Source: Desulfobacterales bacterium
GTDB taxonomy: Bacteria > Desulfobacterota > Desulfobacteria > Desulfobacterales > BuS5
Assembly (NCBI GenBank): GCA_016735355.1
Contig: JAERRQ010000079.1
Span: forward strand, 1 to 15,690
Length of the DNA stretch: 15,690 nt
Direction of reading: 5' to 3'
A model generated the notes under the pieces. That model was not told the origin of the DNA, ran no database searches, and saw only the letters and a program-made list of their open reading frames with translations. Below, in pieces: positions 1-7,429 of the stretch (its first letter is position 1; the number at the start of each line of letters is the position of its first letter). The position numbers were made by a program, and so were the translations under genes.

Positions 1-102
1 ATGGTCAGCGGCTCTTTAAGGCTTAAATCCAGCTATCTCGGCGGAGGCATCGAGATGGCCCAGGATTACGGGAAGGAAATCGCAGCTAAAATCGGAGTAT
101 AA
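1..102 (+). CDS. C-terminal end of a probable flavoprotein (partial)
   Basis: An open frame runs from the window edge to a TAA and encodes 33 residues, ending in a Gly-rich turn (YLGGG) and an amphipathic tail ([16 protein letters not shown]). The ATG at base 1 is probably internal, because the gene should begin upstream of the window. The tail resembles the C-terminal helix of flavodoxin-fold or NADPH-dependent FMN reductase-type proteins, which end in a helix of the form G..IA.KI. A rubredoxin gene begins 49 bases downstream, and in anaerobes rubredoxin genes often follow flavoprotein electron-transfer genes such as rubredoxin:oxygen oxidoreductase. The family call is an inference from this short tail and the neighbour and is weak; that the frame is coding is more secure. 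Confidence 0.4.
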   Translation: MVSGSLRLKSSYLGGGIEMAQDYGKEIAAKIGV

Positions 103-151
103 TTTTACTACCAAAAAGAAGATTAACGGTTTTTATGAAGGAGGTTTTTTT

Positions 152-313
152 ATGTCTAAGTATGTATGTGAAATATGTGGATATGTTTATGACCCTGCCG
201 AGGGCGATCCTGACAGCGGAGTGGACCCCGGGACAAAATTTGAAGATCTGCCGAATGACTGGGAATGTCCCGTCTGCGGAGCCAGTAAGTCTGATTTCGT
301 AAAAGAGGATTAA
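152..313 (+). CDS. Rubredoxin
   Basis: This gene encodes a 53-residue rubredoxin, a cytoplasmic one-electron carrier with a single Fe(SCys)4 centre. Both metal-binding knuckles are present: [10 protein letters not shown] near residues 6-15 and [11 protein letters not shown] near residues 39-49, giving four cysteines in two CxxCG motifs. The family length is about 52-54 residues, so the protein is complete. A strong ribosome binding site (AAGGAGG) sits about 8 bases before the ATG. The gene follows a probable flavoprotein and is likely co-transcribed with it. In sulfate reducers rubredoxin typically passes electrons to oxygen- or superoxide-reducing enzymes; that role here is inferred from the family, not shown by the sequence. 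The gene is too short for most ORF callers but the identification is firm. Confidence 0.95.
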   Translation: MSKYVCEICGYVYDPAEGDPDSGVDPGTKFEDLPNDWECPVCGASKSDFVKED

Positions 314-376
314 AACAATCTATCGACCGGCACCTGATTCAGCGATGTTAACACAAAAGGGAGTTTTTCAATAACA

Positions 377-883
377 ATGCGGAACAGTTACAGAAAAATA
401 AAAAAAGTTCGGGAACTGCTCCGCCGGGATGATTTTGATGAAGCAGTTGAAGAGATAAGCAGGTTTCCTGCAAGGAAAGCAATAAATCAGCTTATCTCTT
501 TATTATACAGCACCGATGAAAAAATACAACAGCGGGCTGTAACCGTGATTGGTATTGTTGTTTCCAGACTCGCAGTCCATGACATTGAATCTGCGCGTGT
601 TATTATGCGCCGGCTTATGTGGAGCCTTAATGACGAGTCCGGCGGTATAGGCTGGGGGGCGCCTGAGGCGATGGCTGAAATAATGGCAAGGAATAACAAA
701 CTCGCTGATGAATATTATAAAATTTTGATTTCATATGCTTCTCCAGGCTGTAATTATCTAGAACATGAAGGTTTGCAAAGGAGCGTGCAACGGGGAATCG
801 AAAGGCTTGCTATCAAAAGGCCTGAGGGAACTTGCAAAAAACAATCTACGCATCCTGCTTGCCCTTTCAGTTCCCTGAAGTAA
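377..883 (+). CDS. DVU0298-like HEAT-repeat protein, probably C-terminally truncated
   Basis: The 168-residue product is an alpha-helical HEAT-repeat-type protein. The run from about residue 39 to 105 (SLLYSTDEKIQQRAVTVIG, then RRLMWSLNDESGGIGWG and PEAMAEIMA) and the later YLEHEGLQR match my recollection of the DVU0298 family, which occurs widely in sulfate-reducing Desulfobacterota and has no known biochemical function. Family members usually continue with further helices after the RLA..RP motif. Here the frame instead ends in a low-complexity, Cys- and Ser-rich tail (residues about 152-168). Reading the +1 frame from base 828 restores a helix-like stretch (ELAKNNLRILLALSVP) before a stop, so a one-base insertion near 824-828 is likely. 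The ribosome binding site is weak (GGGAG about 13 bases before the ATG). The gene is convergent with the HD-domain gene and ends 9 bases from it. Confidence 0.75.
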   Translation: MRNSYRKIKKVRELLRRDDFDEAVEEISRFPARKAINQLISLLYSTDEKIQQRAVTVIGIVVSRLAVHDIESARVIMRRLMWSLNDESGGIGWGAPEAMAEIMARNNKLADEYYKILISYASPGCNYLEHEGLQRSVQRGIERLAIKRPEGTCKKQSTHPACPFSSLK

Positions 884-891
884 AAGCAGGG
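873..891 (+). terminator. Weak hairpin between convergent genes
   Basis: CCCTG and CAGGG form a 5-bp stem around a 9-base loop, overlapping the stop codon of the HEAT-repeat gene. Only a short T-rich tail (TTTAT) follows. It could act as a weak terminator for the plus-strand gene, but the stem is short and the call is tentative. Confidence 0.25.
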
Positions 892-892
892 T

Positions 893-1459
893 TTATCCAA
901 AAAAATCGACACATGATTGAAAAATAGTAACTTTGTTCTCGCCAAACTTGAGCAGGCTGTTTTTTATCTCTTGAACAGATTTTTCTTTTGCAGACATCAG
1001 GCTGCTTTTGGAGAAAAATTTGTCTGCAAAAGCTATTATCTTCTCTTCAAGGGATATCGGAACCATATTTCGCTCAGGCAGGGGCAGCTTCTGTTGTTTT
1101 ATGTCCCGCACTGTTATGCCGACCCCGATATGCCGTTCACATACAAGCCCATGTTTCGGCAGCCCGATTTCAGCGAGCATTTCCCGGCCAAGGTATCCAT
1201 GACAAAGATAATTATATTTGCCCGTACATCCCAGGTCTGGAGCATCGGTCATGCAGATGCCGATATCGTGCAGCATTGCAGCTTCATTGATAAAATCTAA
1301 ATCAGGGTTCAGATGCATTACCCCGTCGGCAGCTTCCAGAGCTTTCTGTGCGACATATTTTCCATGCTGCAAAAGAATTCTATATGTTTTGGAGCCGGGA
1401 TCGTAAAATTTTTTTATTATTTCTACAGGATCAAAAGGAGATTTAATATTTTTCGGCAA
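893..1459 (-). CDS. HD-domain phosphohydrolase-like protein
   Basis: This 188-residue protein has the metal-binding signature of the HD superfamily: His32, the His64-Asp65 pair in HDIGIC, His87, His110 and Asp146 (AFADKF). Such proteins hydrolyse phosphate esters of nucleotides or related molecules; the substrate cannot be told from the sequence. No membrane segment or sensor domain is seen, so it is probably a stand-alone cytoplasmic enzyme. The start is a TTG that overlaps the last 17 bases of prfB. A GAGGGGG ribosome binding site lies just before it, and no other good start occurs before residue 48, so translation is probably coupled to prfB. It is the last gene of the minus-strand operon. 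Codon use and style match its neighbours. Confidence 0.8.
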   Translation of the reverse strand: MPKNIKSPFDPVEIIKKFYDPGSKTYRILLQHGKYVAQKALEAADGVMHLNPDLDFINEAAMLHDIGICMTDAPDLGCTGKYNYLCHGYLGREMLAEIGLPKHGLVCERHIGVGITVRDIKQQKLPLPERNMVPISLEEKIIAFADKFFSKSSLMSAKEKSVQEIKNSLLKFGENKVTIFQSCVDFFG

Positions 1460-2541
1460 GCAGTACCCCCTCTATAAACGGATCGATGTCACCATCCAGC
1501 ACACCATTGACATTGCCTATGTCAAGATGGATACGGTGGTCTTTAACTATTTGATAAGGGTGCAGGACATAGGAGCGGATCTGGCTGCCCCAGGCAATAT
1601 CATCTTTGCTGTTATGTATTTCCTGTAATTTTTCATCCTGTTTCTGCTTTTCAGACTGATAAAGACGAGACCTGAGCACTTTCATGGCCATCTCTTTGTT
1701 CCGGTGCTGGGATTTTTCCTGCTGACACTGCACCACAATACCGGTGGGAAGATGCGTTATGCGAACGGCACTGCTTGTTTTATTAACATGCTGGCCCCCG
1801 GCTCCGCTGGCCCGGTAAACATCAATGCGTAAATCCTTGTCTTCAATCTTCACGACAATTTCATTGTCCAGTTCAGGGTATACAAAAACGGAAGCAAAAG
1901 AGGTATGCCTTTTATGGTTGGCGTTAAAAGGAGAGATTCTGACCAGTCGGTGTACCCCGTTTTCCGTTTTAAGATATCCATAAGCATTTTCCCCATTGGC
2001 TGTAAAGGTGACACCCTTGATCCCTGCCTCATCTCCCGGTTGAAAATCTATAATTTCAATCTTGAATTTTTTACGCTCGATCCATCTGGAATACATCCGA
2101 AAGAGCATCTCTGCCCAGTCTTGGGCTTCCGTTCCTCCGGCGCCGGCATTTATGGAGAGGATTGCATTGTTTTTGTCCTCAGGTTTGTTAAGCATAAGAT
2201 CGAGATAAAACCGTTTTATTTCATCGGAAATCTCCCGAACCTGTTCATCCGCCTCCCCCAATGTCGCTTCATCGGATTCCTCAATGGCCAACTCCAGGAG
2301 CACCTCGCTCTCTTCGAGGTCAGCAAAAAGTTTCTTAAAGTGATCGATTCTGCCGGATAACCGGGTTCGTTCCTGTAATATGCCCCTGGTTTTATCCGGA
2401 TTGTCCCAGAAACCTTTTTTTGCGATTATAGATTCAATTTCTGCAAGTCTCTTTTCCTGGACGGCAAGGTCAAAGATACTCCTTTAACTGATCTAATTTA
2501 TTATTAAGATGTTTTATGGTCTGTTTCAATTCCAAGGACAT
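1443..2541 (-). CDS. prfB: Peptide chain release factor 2 (with programmed +1 frameshift)
   Basis: RF2 recognises UGA and UAA stop codons and triggers release of the nascent protein on the ribosome. The gene is in two frames: an ATG at 2541 with a GGAGG site 6 bases upstream opens 23 codons ending CTT TGA, and a +1 shift at CTT continues as DLAVQEKRLAEIE in the long frame to the TAA at 1443. The joined protein has exactly 365 residues, the usual RF2 length. The codon-recognition tripeptide SPF is at residues 203-205 and the catalytic GGQ at 248-250, in SGAGGQHVNKTSSAVR. The KKGFWDN motif typical of RF2 is also present. It lies 45 bases after lnt and overlaps the HD-domain gene by 17 bases. 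Annotating only the long frame would lose about 79 residues. Confidence 0.96.
2470..2484 (-). promoter_or_regulatory. prfB: prfB programmed +1 frameshift site
   Basis: On the minus strand the message reads AAGGAG TAT CTT TGA C. The internal Shine-Dalgarno-like AAGGAG lies three bases before the CTT slip codon, which is followed by an in-frame UGA at codon 24 with a C after it. This is the well-known RF2 autoregulation cassette: when RF2 is scarce the ribosome pauses at UGA and slips +1, and when RF2 is plentiful translation stops. The E. coli version differs mainly in having AGGGGG. Confidence 0.95.
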
Positions 2542-2586
2542 AGCAAACCTCCGGGGTATAAGGGAACTTCCTTCCAGTTCCCTATA

Positions 2587-4152
2587 TCAGTCTCGCAAAT
2601 AGAGACGAAGCAAGATTGTAGTTATGATTATACATGTTATGGCAAACCAGTCTCCGAAACGTGTATAAATAGTTTTTTGGCTCATTAAAGGCACGGAACG
2701 TGTAATCACAGCCTCTTTGAATATGTCAGTCTGATCCGTAATTCGGCCTGTCGGATCTATAAACCCGCTTATACCTGTATTGGCGGATCTTATAAGGGAG
2801 CGCCTGTTTTCCACAGCTCTGAAAACTCCCATTGAAAAATGCTGGTACGGAGCACTGGATCTGCCGTACCATGCGTCGTTGGTGATATTAATGAGTAAAA
2901 CGGCATTATTTTTGGCCATTGCCCGGGCCAAATCCGTAAATATAAGTTCATAACATATAAGGATACCTAATCCAAGCTTCCCCTGCCGGATAACTGCCCC
3001 TTTTTTGCCGGGGACAAAATCCCCTACTCCTTCTACCATTTTTCCAATAAAAGGCAAGAATCTCTTCAGCGGGATATATTCGCCAAAAGGAACCAGATGA
3101 GCCTTATCGTATTTACCAAGGACTTGTCCACCCGGACTGAGCAGGTAGGCGCTGTTAAAATAATTTATCATTTTATCTTTTTTGATAATAAATGAGGGCG
3201 CTCCTATCAAGAAATTCGATTCAAAATTTTGAATTCCGTTTTTCAGCAGGTCGGATAATCTTTTATCATAAAGAAAATAGAATGGAGCGGAAGTTTCCGG
3301 CCAGACCACTAAATCCGGTTTTGCTGATTTGGCCAGAGATGAGAGATTGAGATATTTGTGGACGCTGGAAACCTGGTAGGCAGGATCCCATTTAATCCCC
3401 TGTTCAATATTTCCCTGGACGACAGCAACCTTGCGGGTGGGTGCGACTGATATTGTTTCTCTCACCGTAATCAAGCGCTGCTTGCCGTAACAGAATGTCA
3501 ACCCGGCGGTAATGGCTAAAGCCGTTAAAGCCGCGGCTGCAATTTTTCCGGAAATAATTTGCCCATGCCATTTTTTTTTGGTCAGCCAGAGCAGGGTTGC
3601 AAGAGCGGTCATATTACAAACAACTATTAGAAAGGAAACCCCGTACACTCCCGTTAGATCGGAAATCTGGATCATTATCAGGTTTTTGTACTGGGAATAA
3701 CCGGCCAGTTCCCACGGAAATCCGGAAAAAAGCAATGATCTGATATATTCCAGGGTTACCCAAAGCACGGGGGCAATTGCAAGCGCTGCAATCGGCTTTT
3801 GAGATGCCCTATATAAAATCCCCAAAAAAAATCCCATATATAGAGCAAGATATGCCGCAAGCAGGAAGAGTATAGGCAAGCTCAAATATAAGGGGAGGTT
3901 GCCATAGGTCCGCATGGTTCCCACAAGCCAATACAAGAGCGTAAGATAGTGAGTCAGGCCAGCAATAAATCCTAGTTTGAAGGAGCTGTTGAAGGGCAAG
4001 TTCCTGCTTGCAAAGACTAAAGGCACAAGGGCAATCCAGGCAAGCCAGTGAAAGCCTATCAAGGGAAACGACAGAGTGAGCAGCAGTCCGCTTAATACGG
4101 AATAAGTGACCTTGATTATATAATTATTATCCTGTTTCAATATGTTATGCAA
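2587..4152 (-). CDS. lnt: Apolipoprotein N-acyltransferase
   Basis: Lnt is an inner-membrane enzyme that transfers an acyl chain from phospholipid to the N-terminal cysteine of diacylated apolipoproteins, the last step of lipoprotein maturation. The 521-residue product has several N-terminal membrane segments (roughly residues 15-225), a periplasmic nitrilase-type domain (about 240-490) and a final membrane helix. The catalytic triad is visible: Glu286 in WPETSAPF, Lys350 in GKYDKAHLVPFGE and Cys400 in GILICYE. The length matches the family. The TTG start at 4152 is 8 bases after the stop of the upstream acidic-protein gene and has no clear ribosome binding site, so the exact start is uncertain and coupling is likely. 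prfB follows 45 bases later. Confidence 0.94.
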   Translation of the reverse strand: MHNILKQDNNYIIKVTYSVLSGLLLTLSFPLIGFHWLAWIALVPLVFASRNLPFNSSFKLGFIAGLTHYLTLLYWLVGTMRTYGNLPLYLSLPILFLLAAYLALYMGFFLGILYRASQKPIAALAIAPVLWVTLEYIRSLLFSGFPWELAGYSQYKNLIMIQISDLTGVYGVSFLIVVCNMTALATLLWLTKKKWHGQIISGKIAAAALTALAITAGLTFCYGKQRLITVRETISVAPTRKVAVVQGNIEQGIKWDPAYQVSSVHKYLNLSSLAKSAKPDLVVWPETSAPFYFLYDKRLSDLLKNGIQNFESNFLIGAPSFIIKKDKMINYFNSAYLLSPGGQVLGKYDKAHLVPFGEYIPLKRFLPFIGKMVEGVGDFVPGKKGAVIRQGKLGLGILICYELIFTDLARAMAKNNAVLLINITNDAWYGRSSAPYQHFSMGVFRAVENRRSLIRSANTGISGFIDPTGRITDQTDIFKEAVITRSVPLMSQKTIYTRFGDWFAITCIIITTILLRLYLRD

Positions 4153-4160
4153 AAAGACGT

Positions 4161-4583
4161 CTAATCTTTCTGCGGTTTATTAGTTTTTGCAACACCTTCA
4201 TTTTCAATGTTTGTCACATCGGTTGATACAACATCCTCTTCAAGCAGTTTCTCAATTTCATCAGATAGTTCTACTTCTTCAGGCTCTTCAATGTTGTATT
4301 CCTGATCATCAAAAGAGACTTCAACAGAATTTTCAATATTTGAAGCATAAATTTCTTTCACCGTCTCCGCAATTTGATCAATATAATTCCGATATGGGAA
4401 AAAGTTATCGTTACGCAATGTTTCAATAATGTCCTTATTACCTTTTTCAATTGCAGATTCAATTTCTTCGCTATCGTATACATGTGTGTATACAAGAAAA
4501 AACTGATCTTTTTCCAGCTCTGAATACTCTTGAATTTCTAATCCGTTTTTATTATTTTTCCCCATAATAAATTTTTGTTTCAC
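4161..4583 (-). CDS. Small acidic hypothetical protein
   Basis: I do not recognise a family for this 140-residue protein. It is soluble-looking, with no signal peptide or membrane helix, and strongly acidic in its second half (about residues 85-120, with EEPEEVELSDEIEKLLEED), where it probably forms charged helices or is disordered. The middle (VYDSEEIESAIEKGNKDIIE) looks helical. The start is a GTG at 4583 because AAGGAG lies 7 bases upstream; the ATG six codons later lacks such a site. It is the first gene of the operon that continues into lnt, only 8 bases away, so it may be a lineage-specific partner of envelope or translation functions. No function can be assigned. Confidence 0.75.
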   Translation of the reverse strand: MKQKFIMGKNNKNGLEIQEYSELEKDQFFLVYTHVYDSEEIESAIEKGNKDIIETLRNDNFFPYRNYIDQIAETVKEIYASNIENSVEVSFDDQEYNIEEPEEVELSDEIEKLLEEDVVSTDVTNIENEGVAKTNKPQKD

Positions 4584-4644
4584 CGATTATCTCCTTAAAA
4601 TGTCAAAATGTTGTTCAAGTCTATCATGTTTCAGGAATCCATAA

Positions 4645-4673
4645 AAAATAATATCTATTTGCAATATTATCAA
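4645..4673 (-). promoter_or_regulatory. Candidate promoter of the acidic protein-lnt-prfB-HD operon
   Basis: On the minus strand, TTGATA (4673-4668) and TATTTT (4650-4645) are separated by 17 bases, upstream of the GTG start of the first gene in the operon. Both hexamers match the sigma70 consensus only partly and the region is AT-rich, so this is a plausible guess rather than a clear promoter. Confidence 0.3.
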
Positions 4674-4766
4674 GTTTTATTATATAGATCTCCCTGATTA
4701 CCCTATTTGAAAATTTGGTACAAGGCCAGAACGCAGTGAAATTATTTATGTGACAATCTATACAGC

Positions 4767-4794
4767 ATTAATTCAGGAATTAATTCAGGAATTA
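4767..4794 (+). repeat. 12-bp tandem duplication upstream of the DUF4301 gene
   Basis: ATTAATTCAGGA occurs twice back to back, followed by a further ATTA, ending 15 bases before the ATG of the DUF4301 gene. It lies in the 226-base divergent intergenic region (4584-4809), which otherwise shows only AT-rich sequence. The repeat may be a simple slippage product or may position a regulator; the sequence does not decide. Confidence 0.6.
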
Positions 4795-4809
4795 GAGAGA
4801 ATATAATCT

Positions 4810-6366
4810 ATGTTCAACAATAATGATTTAATTCAGATTAAAGACATGAATCTTACAATAAGTGAGATTATATCGCAAATAGAACTTTTCAAAAAGAGCA
4901 ATCTTTATTTAAACTTGCAACGTTCATGCAAAGTAGATGACGGGATAACCGTTTTGGATCGTCATGATACGGACAGGCTGGCGGCATTATATACAAAAGA
5001 ATCATTGTCCGGCAGAACAATGAAATTTGTACCCGCGTCAGGAGCGGCCAGCAGGATGTTTAAGGTATTGCACTCCCTCAACAATCTTGATGTCAAGCTT
5101 AACGATGATTTCATAAAAACGGAAGAGGAAGCGGATGCAGCCGTTGGCAGGGCCTTTGGGACATTTTTAAAAGGGATCCGGAATTTTGCGTTTTATGATG
5201 ATTTAAAAGCGGTTCTGCAAAAAAATGGTCTTGAATTAGACCACCTTTTGGCTGCAGGAGAGTATAAAGACGTTCTGGAATATATCTTGACACCCAAGGG
5301 ACTCAATTATGGAAATTTGCCTAAAGGGTTGATACCCTTTCATAAATATTCATCTGATTCAAGAACCCCCTTTGAAGAACATATGGCTGAAGCCGCAGAA
5401 TATACAAAAGATCATAACGGACTATGTAAAATCCATTTTACCGTTGCGCCCGGCAATGCTGCATTAATCAGGGAGCATCTTGATAAAATAAGCAAATTTT
5501 ATAAAAAGTCGGGAACTAATTTTAATATAACATATTCTTATCAAAAGCCCTCCACCGACACCCTTGCCGTTGACGAGCAAAATAATCCCTTCCGTGAAAC
5601 AGATGGAAAACTCCTGTTCCGCCCGGGAGGACATGGCGCTTTGCTGGATAATCTTAACTCGGTTAAGGGTGATATAATTTTTTTAAAAAATATTGATAAT
5701 GTTGTGCCTGACCGGCTAAAACAGGATACTTTTTTATATAAAAAGGCTCTGGGCGGGTTTTTGGTGGAATTGCAGAATGAAATTTTCACTTTTTTGAGAA
5801 AGTTGTCATGCGGTGATATTAATCAGCAGAATTTTAAAAAAATGTTCAAGTTTATCAGACACCGTCTATTGATCAGTATACCGAATTATATCAACGATGC
5901 TTCAGAAAAAGAACAAGAAGCTTATATTTTTTCAAAATTGAACCGGCCGCTCAGGGTATGCGGTATGGTGCGAAACGTAGGTGAGCCCGGGGGGGGACCG
6001 TTCTGGGTGGAGGGTCAAGATAAAAACATATCCAGACAGATCGTAGAATCTTCACAGATAGACCCGGGGTCAAAAAAACAGCAGTCCATTATCGCCTCTG
6101 CAACCCATTTCAATCCTGTGGATATTGTATGCGGCGTGCGTGATTTCCAGGGAAACCAGTTTGATTTAAAAAAGTATGTTGATAATGAAGCTGTATTTAT
6201 TTCAAACAAATCAAAAAACGGCAGGCCGCTGAAAGCCCTGGAGCTTCCGGGTCTCTGGAACGGAGCCATGTCATTCTGGAATACGGTTTTTATTGAAGTT
6301 CCTGAAATTACATTTAATCCTGTGAAGACCGTGAATGATCTGCTCAGAGCGGAACACCAAAGTTAA
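4810..6366 (+). CDS. DUF4301 family protein (nucleotidyltransferase-like)
   Basis: The 518-residue product matches my recollection of DUF4301, a family of about 500 residues best known from Bacteroidetes. Diagnostic stretches are KFVPASGAASRMFK (residues 72-85), FRPGGHGALLDNLN followed by GDIIFLKNIDNVVPD (about 270-302), and RVCGMVRNVGEPGGGPFWV near residue 385. The first resembles the G-x-G-x-R nucleotide-binding loop of sugar-phosphate nucleotidyltransferases, and the IDN could correspond to the metal-binding Asp region, so an NTP-dependent sugar nucleotidyltransferase-like fold is likely; no reaction is known to me. No signal peptide or membrane helix is seen, so it should be cytoplasmic. 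The ribosome binding site is weak (GAGAGA). The gene is 14 bases from the downstream DUF368/PopT gene, suggesting co-transcription. Confidence 0.82.
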   Translation: MFNNNDLIQIKDMNLTISEIISQIELFKKSNLYLNLQRSCKVDDGITVLDRHDTDRLAALYTKESLSGRTMKFVPASGAASRMFKVLHSLNNLDVKLNDDFIKTEEEADAAVGRAFGTFLKGIRNFAFYDDLKAVLQKNGLELDHLLAAGEYKDVLEYILTPKGLNYGNLPKGLIPFHKYSSDSRTPFEEHMAEAAEYTKDHNGLCKIHFTVAPGNAALIREHLDKISKFYKKSGTNFNITYSYQKPSTDTLAVDEQNNPFRETDGKLLFRPGGHGALLDNLNSVKGDIIFLKNIDNVVPDRLKQDTFLYKKALGGFLVELQNEIFTFLRKLSCGDINQQNFKKMFKFIRHRLLISIPNYINDASEKEQEAYIFSKLNRPLRVCGMVRNVGEPGGGPFWVEGQDKNISRQIVESSQIDPGSKKQQSIIASATHFNPVDIVCGVRDFQGNQFDLKKYVDNEAVFISNKSKNGRPLKALELPGLWNGAMSFWNTVFIEVPEITFNPVKTVNDLLRAEHQS

Positions 6367-6380
6367 GGTGAAAACTTAAA

Positions 6381-7268
6381 ATGAAAAATAAAAATAATAA
6401 CCAACTTTTTTTTAAACCTTTCCCATCATTGTTTGCGAAAGGCTTTTGTATGGGGGCCGCCGATGTGGTGCCCGGGGTTTCCGGCGGCACAATGGCGCTT
6501 ATTCTCGGCATTTACAGGGAACTTATTTTTTCCATTAAATCATTTGATTTAAAATTTTTCAGGCTTTTGTTCTCCCTGAAAACAAAAAAAGCCTTTGACC
6601 GTGCAGAATGGAGATTTGTCCTGCCTTTGCTGGTTGGCATTTTAACTGCTGTTTTCACACTTGCCGGAATTTTAAGCTGGCTTCTTGACAACAGACCGGT
6701 ACCCTTATGGTCATTTTTTTTTGGTTTAATATTAGCGTCTATCCTTACCTTAATCCAACATTTCAAAAAGCGCTCACTCTGGATTCTTTTATGGATTATC
6801 CTCGGAGCAGTTTGCACATATTATCTCGTTGGAATAATGCCGGCAGCAACTCCTGATAAAGCGTGGTTCCTGTTTTTGTGCGGGGCAATGGCAATCTGCG
6901 CTATGATTTTGCCAGGAATTTCAGGCGCATTTATTCTGGTTCTTTTAGGGAAATATCATTTAATATTAGAGGCTGTTCATCAGCGGGATTTCCTGATTCT
7001 ATTACTGGTGGCGGCTGGAGCAGGAGCCGGATTATTCACTTTTGTCCGTATTCTCAACTGGTTTTTTAAAAAGTATCCCAATGTTACAATAGCCGTGTTA
7101 ACCGGTTTCATGCTCGGATCATTAAGAAAGATCTGGCCATGGAAGACTATGCACCAGAATATTTTGCCTGAATATTGGGATACTGATGTTACGATGGCTG
7201 TCTGCCTATCGATCGCAGGATTTATGCTCGTTTTTTTGTTAAACTTTTGGGCGGAAAAAAGAGAATAG
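6381..7268 (+). CDS. DUF368/PopT family undecaprenyl-phosphate translocase
   Basis: This 295-residue polytopic membrane protein has the duplicated signature of the DUF368 family: GAADVVPGVSGGTMALILGIY (about residues 25-45) in the first half and AMILPGISGAFILVLLGKY (about 173-192) in the second, each followed by hydrophobic helices. Members of this family (PopT) were shown to return the lipid carrier undecaprenyl phosphate across the cytoplasmic membrane, so that it can be reused for peptidoglycan and surface polysaccharide synthesis. The length and the two inverted repeats fit a complete protein. A ribosome binding site (AAGGTG) lies 10 bases before the ATG. It follows the DUF4301 gene closely, and the two probably form an operon. 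The assignment rests on motif recall. Confidence 0.88.
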   Translation: MKNKNNNQLFFKPFPSLFAKGFCMGAADVVPGVSGGTMALILGIYRELIFSIKSFDLKFFRLLFSLKTKKAFDRAEWRFVLPLLVGILTAVFTLAGILSWLLDNRPVPLWSFFFGLILASILTLIQHFKKRSLWILLWIILGAVCTYYLVGIMPAATPDKAWFLFLCGAMAICAMILPGISGAFILVLLGKYHLILEAVHQRDFLILLLVAAGAGAGLFTFVRILNWFFKKYPNVTIAVLTGFMLGSLRKIWPWKTMHQNILPEYWDTDVTMAVCLSIAGFMLVFLLNFWAEKRE

Positions 7269-7292
7269 TTTAATTTCAGGAATGGATGAAGT

Positions 7293-7321
7293 TTGAATCA
7301 AATCCTTATTTATGATATATC
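7293..7321 (+). promoter_or_regulatory. Candidate recA promoter
   Basis: TTGAAT (7293-7298) and TATATC (7316-7321) are 17 bases apart, about 110 bases before the recA start. Each hexamer matches the sigma70 consensus at four positions. If used, the transcript would carry the adjacent perfect palindrome in its leader. I saw no convincing LexA box (for instance CTGT-N8-ACAG) in the gap. Confidence 0.3.
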
Positions 7322-7328
7322 TACTAGA

Positions 7329-7356
7329 GTAGAGACAAGGCATGCCTTGTCTCTAC
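7329..7356 (+). repeat. 28-bp perfect palindrome upstream of recA
   Basis: The half-site GTAGAGACAAGGCA is followed directly by its reverse complement, so all 14 base pairs match and the centre is GCATGC. Palindromes of the form GTAG(A/G)G-C ... CTAC are dispersed in many bacterial genomes as REP-like elements, which is the most likely explanation. It sits between popT and recA, 73 bases before the recA ATG. Confidence 0.8.
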
Positions 7357-7429
7357 GATCGAATTATGGACACAACCAATCAGCTCGATAAGCCATGGGC
7401 ATTATTAATTAATTTATAGAGGAAGTTTA

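Noticed and set aside
917..1300. Plus-strand ORF of 127 residues and its neighbours over the HD-domain gene
   Set aside because: It lies opposite a clear HD-domain coding frame and has no family resemblance, so it is an antisense shadow.
1443..2303. Release factor starting at the long-frame GTG near base 2303
   Set aside because: This would drop about 79 N-terminal residues. The frameshift cassette and the exact 365-residue joined length show the start is at 2541.
4741..4764. Promoter GTGAAA-N17-TATACA for the DUF4301 gene
   Set aside because: Each hexamer matches the consensus at only four positions in AT-rich DNA, where such matches are common by chance.
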